This document shows positions 5,207 through 8,050 of a DNA stretch of 8,050 bases, piece after piece. Source of the stretch: Candidatus Nitrosopumilus sp. (lineage in GTDB: Archaea > Thermoproteota > Nitrososphaeria > Nitrososphaerales > Nitrosopumilaceae); the NCBI GenBank assembly GCA_011055585.1, contig DRGT01000101.1:1-8050 (forward strand), written 5' to 3'. The notes under the pieces were generated by a model. The model was not told where the DNA came from and did not search any database. It saw nothing but the letters and a program-made list of their open reading frames with translations. The number at the start of each line of letters is the position of its first letter. Positions within the stretch are counted from its first letter, which is position 1. A program made the position numbers and the translations under genes.

Positions 5207-8050
5207 TTATAATCTGATTATACCTTCTTTGACTAAAAATTCTAATGCAGAAACAAATTCGTCATCTGAAATTAAATCATCAGACCACCAATTTGCAGTA
5301 TTTTTTATCCAAGAAGGAATAGTTTTTTCAGATTTTATTGATTGCTGGGATTGTGGAATTAAAATAATTTCTTCTTTAATAAGATGTTCAATTCCGTCGA
5401 TAAATTCATCATCAGATATTGCATTAGAGGACCACCAACCAGCATTATTTTTAATCCAATCAGGGACCACGAATTTAACAATAGTAAATGAAGTGCTTCC
5501 TTGAGAAGATCCTAAATATTCAACAAAAATGTTGTAAACACCTGGAGTCGAATCATGGTTTAGTGTCATAATTCCTTTGAAATTTCCTTGACTTGTAGCA
5601 AAAAGATTGAAGGATTGTGATGATTTGTCAGGATTTTCTAGAATTAATTTTAGCTGTGAGCCTTGGTTGTAATTAGCAATTTTTCCAGTAATAATGACAT
5701 CAATAGTTTCTTTGTATTTTGGTAAAACAAATTTTTCAGCATTCAAGGATGGTGCTATTAATTGAGTTGATGAGCCGTCCCTGGTACTGAAAATATTTTG
5801 TTCACCAAATACATCTCTGAAATCACGATATTTTAGTTCAACACTACCACCAGCAGTTGAAATGAGCTCTGTTCCAGACTCGTTACATATCCTTGTTGGC
5901 ATTCTAAAAACTCCTTCAAAGATTCCAGTGCCAGGTCCAGTTTCAGTGAGTGTAAATCCAATAGAACCTAATCCTCCATGCTCAACGCCATCAATTGTAC
6001 ATCTTTTGTAGCGAACATCTTTGATCAAAACTTCTAGCAAAATATTTCCATTTTGATCACCTACTGTGTCAACATTTGGAGAAGTTGGATCATTTATTGA
6101 TAAATAACTCTCAATGGTGTCTTTATCTAGATTAAGATCTGGATCATTAAGAATTACTGTGACTGGCTGACCAAATCGATATGATTTAGAATCCAAACCA
6201 ACTGAACCAGAATGCGTTGGTGCATCTGTTTTGGTTGAAACATCAATGTTAGTTCCAACTGTTGCAATATCGGAATATTTTATTGCTATTCCTTCTTCAT
6301 CAATTAATCTATCATTAACTAGAAATTTTATATCGTCTTTGATAGTTTGAAGTGTTTGTACGAATCCAGGATCAAAGAAATTAATTTGACTTGTAACTTT
6401 GTATTCTATCGTTCCTGAAAATATTCCAGAGTTATCAGTTGTCTCTTCCAATTCTAAACGATATATTGCATTATTAACTTCTTGATTATTTGTTAAACCA
6501 AATGAAAAGAAGTCTACTACAATTGGTTGAGTGTCAGTCTCACTAGAAACGGTTCCACCATTTGAAGAACCAAAATTAATTACTAAAAATGCAGTACCTG
6601 ATTTTGTATTTAATGAATCAATATCATTATCATCAATTTGAACAAGACCTTGTGCACTAGAAATATCTCCGCTATCAATAATTGTTATTGGAGAAGAATC
6701 TGAAAGGTCAAAGTGTAAAGACATGCTTGTGTCTGAAAAGTCATTCACTCCTAGTTGTTGTTGAAAAGATCTTAAATCATAATTAATCCAGTTGGTACCA
6801 TCAGAAGTACTTGCATCAACATCGATGAATAATGTTTCAAGTTGACTAGCACTAATACCAAGATTCAAAGAAATCTTTTCAAAAGTAGAAATAGAAACTG
6901 GGGGGCTAGTATCTATGATTAATCTATCTGAGTTCGTGTCAGGGACGGATGAAGTAATTAAAGTTCCATCATTTTCTAAATTTGAAAGCGAATCTGGATA
7001 AAATTGAATATCAGATGATTTTTCCAAAGTGATTGGTTGACCTATCTGTAATGATGGAATGATTGCAGAGCTTCTAAAAACATCCAAGTGTTCTCTAGAT
7101 CCTGAATTCAAATTTTGATCAGGATCATTGATTGTTACAGTTTGTTTTTGGCCTGGTTGAAGTTCTGTAGTATCAGAATCCATAGAAACTGAACCTGTGA
7201 ATGTTCCTGAGAGAATAGAGTATGATTTTGAATTATATGAAACAGTAGCAGTTTGACCCCTAGGAGCATCATTTTTGATTCCTATTGTTGATTGATCACT
7301 ATGATCAAAGCTTTCAAAAATTGCTGAATTTGGTTCAGATTCAACTAATGTGATTATTTGTGAAAATGTTGTTGTACCATCAGAAACTGAAGAACTTGGT
7401 TGATTATCATTTGTTCTAAGTTCGGCAACAGGGCCTAGATTTCCAGCTAACAGTCCATTATCTTCAAAACCCAAGCTTGAAAGAAATGGAACTAAATTTA
7501 CTAAGGCGGGAGTACCATTTGCTGCATCACTTCCATTCTCATCAAATGCTTGGTAGAAAACTGCGTTAGGAGAATTAATGTTAAATGTCCATGAATCATT
7601 TGATGTTGGATCTTGGTTTAATTGAATGTCATCAATCACAATAAAAACTTCAGAGTTTTGAGGATAGCTTGCTCTATCAAGAGTTAAAGAAGCATTTTCA
7701 ATTTCATCAAATTCTAATTCAACTTTTTGTACACCTCCTGCTCGGTTATATTGTATTTCAACATCATCAAAAGAAAATAATTGGATTATAGGCCAGGCAT
7801 CTTCATCTAATCCAATTTGACCAGGTGCAGGTGAATTTGTGTTAATGCTTTTTGATTGTCTTACAACATTGTTGATGTTTACAGATGCACTTACTGTGCC
7901 TGAACAGGAACTTAATGGGCTATTTCCATTAGTGAAACCAGCTAAACCACTTGTTCGTGGAACTGCAACTCCATTAGAATCTGAAAAGCTTGCACCTAGA
8001 ACAGAGGATGGTGTGCTAGAACTACAAAATACTCCAAAATCTAATCCCTC
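5207..8050 (-). CDS. Large S-layer-like surface protein, 5' end outside the window
   Basis: At least 947 residues. The frame is open from the stop at 5209-5207 to the window edge. The GTG at 7639 sits inside a module (SEVFIVIDDIQLNQDP), so it is not the start. Window residues count from the edge. Three related beta modules are visible, each opening with 'LDxxSY' or similar, then an acidic D-x-D/DPD-x-NL motif, and closing with an 'E-T/S...IF' strand. Module one runs about 122-247 (DDIQLNQDP; ESEPNSAIFES). Module two runs 286-546 (NDPDQNL; ETTDNSGIFSG) with a long insert. Module three runs 614-713 (NDPDLNL; ETGPGTGIFEG). Cys684 and Cys722 could form a disulphide. An Ig-like domain follows at 773-859, then two PxWIKNxAxWW repeats at 862-900 and 911-947 ending GIIRL. 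There is no C-terminal membrane helix. The many Asp, Ser and Thr and few Cys fit a secreted cell-envelope protein. The acidic motifs probably bind divalent cations. Whether it is the main S-layer protein or a paralogue cannot be told here. Confidence 0.85.
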   Translation of the reverse strand, partial: EGLDFGVFCSSSTPSSVLGASFSDSNGVAVPRTSGLAGFTNGNSPLSSCSGTVSASVNINNVVRQSKSINTNSPAPGQIGLDEDAWPIIQLFSFDDVEIQYNRAGGVQKVELEFDEIENASLTLDRASYPQNSEVFIVIDDIQLNQDPTSNDSWTFNINSPNAVFYQAFDENGSDAANGTPALVNLVPFLSSLGFEDNGLLAGNLGPVAELRTNDNQPSSSVSDGTTTFSQIITLVESEPNSAIFESFDHSDQSTIGIKNDAPRGQTATVSYNSKSYSILSGTFTGSVSMDSDTTELQPGQKQTVTINDPDQNLNSGSREHLDVFRSSAIIPSLQIGQPITLEKSSDIQFYPDSLSNLENDGTLITSSVPDTNSDRLIIDTSPPVSISTFEKISLNLGISASQLETLFIDVDASTSDGTNWINYDLRSFQQQLGVNDFSDTSMSLHFDLSDSSPITIIDSGDISSAQGLVQIDDNDIDSLNTKSGTAFLVINFGSSNGGTVSSETDTQPIVVDFFSFGLTNNQEVNNAIYRLELEETTDNSGIFSGTIEYKVTSQINFFDPGFVQTLQTIKDDIKFLVNDRLIDEEGIAIKYSDIATVGTNIDVSTKTDAPTHSGSVGLDSKSYRFGQPVTVILNDPDLNLDKDTIESYLSINDPTSPNVDTVGDQNGNILLEVLIKDVRYKRCTIDGVEHGGLGSIGFTLTETGPGTGIFEGVFRMPTRICNESGTELISTAGGSVELKYRDFRDVFGEQNIFSTRDGSSTQLIAPSLNAEKFVLPKYKETIDVIITGKIANYNQGSQLKLILENPDKSSQSFNLFATSQGNFKGIMTLNHDSTPGVYNIFVEYLGSSQGSTSFTIVKFVVPDWIKNNAGWWSSNAISDDEFIDGIEHLIKEEIILIPQSQQSIKSEKTIPSWIKNTANWWSDDLISDDEFVSALEFLVKEGIIRL
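5210..5467 (-). repeat. Two copies of the PxWIKNxAxWW C-terminal repeat
   Basis: Copy one (5467-5351) reads VPDWIKNNAGWW, then AISDDEFIDGIEHLI and ILIP. Copy two (5320-5210) reads IPSWIKNTANWW, then LISDDEFVSALEFLV and GIIRL. Each is about 37-39 residues: an amphipathic helix with two tryptophans, an acidic turn and a second helix. Similar units occur at the ends of many secreted thaumarchaeal proteins, where they may attach proteins to the envelope or to each other. The DNA of the copies is diverged, so the duplication is old. Confidence 0.8.
5912..7687 (-). repeat. Protein-level modular repeat of the S-layer-like gene
   Basis: Module starts lie near 7687, 7195 and 6211, with 'IF' closing strands ending near 7310, 6413 and 5912. 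Shared features are an opening 'S-x-x-LD/MD' strand, a hydrophobic V-x-V-x-I-like strand, an acidic D-x-D or DPD followed by NL/LN, and a closing strand with Glu, Ser or Thr, and IF. Spacing is unequal (about 490 and 980 bases). Either module two carries an inserted domain or a fourth, degenerate copy lies inside it. Confidence 0.65.

Noticed and set aside
5229..5504. Plus-strand frame of 91 residues
   Set aside because: It is antisense to the twin-tryptophan repeats of the surface protein, and its internal similarity merely mirrors those repeats.
7637..7639. GTG as the start of the S-layer-like gene
   Set aside because: The frame is open upstream to the window edge, the GTG falls within a beta strand of a repeat module, and no signal peptide follows it.

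Overview
The window looks like a piece of a marine ammonia-oxidising thaumarchaeon (Nitrososphaerota, Nitrosopumilus-like). This is inferred from four things: AT-rich DNA with compact gene spacing, TATA-like boxes about 26-30 bases before start codons (leaderless or near-leaderless archaeal transcripts), surface proteins with Ig-like and 'DPDLNLD' modules plus a 'PxWIKNxAxWW' tail, and a secreted protein with a CFI-box C-terminus. No rRNA, tRNA, CRISPR array or insertion sequence was seen.

Left part (1-2016): a divergent pair. On the minus strand is the N-terminus of a LarC-like nickel-insertion protein, cut by the window edge. On the plus strand are an NAD-type malate dehydrogenase and, 17 bases later, LarB. 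LarB and LarC are two of the three enzymes (LarB, LarE, LarC) that build the nickel-pincer nucleotide cofactor of the lactate racemase (LarA) family. A 2-hydroxyacid dehydrogenase sits between them. The 90-base gap between larC and mdh holds a TATA-like box for each direction and a perfect 9-2-9 inverted repeat.

Middle (2017-4033): a 525-residue radical SAM protein with an N-terminal cobalamin-binding-like region and its own TATA-like box. It resembles the class that includes the archaeal tetraether-lipid ring synthases, but that assignment is only a hypothesis. It converges with a small uncharacterised gene. The two stop codons abut inside a 16-base palindrome flanked by A and T runs, which looks like a bidirectional terminator.

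Right part (4081-8050), all minus strand: two cell-surface genes. One encodes a 354-residue secreted protein with a signal peptide, Ig-like domain, four CGPN-type cysteine repeats on polyproline linkers, a CFI-box and a terminal membrane helix. The other is the 3' 2.8 kb of a large S-layer-like protein made of repeated beta-sandwich modules. Its frame is open to the window edge, so the GTG at 7639 is not its real start.
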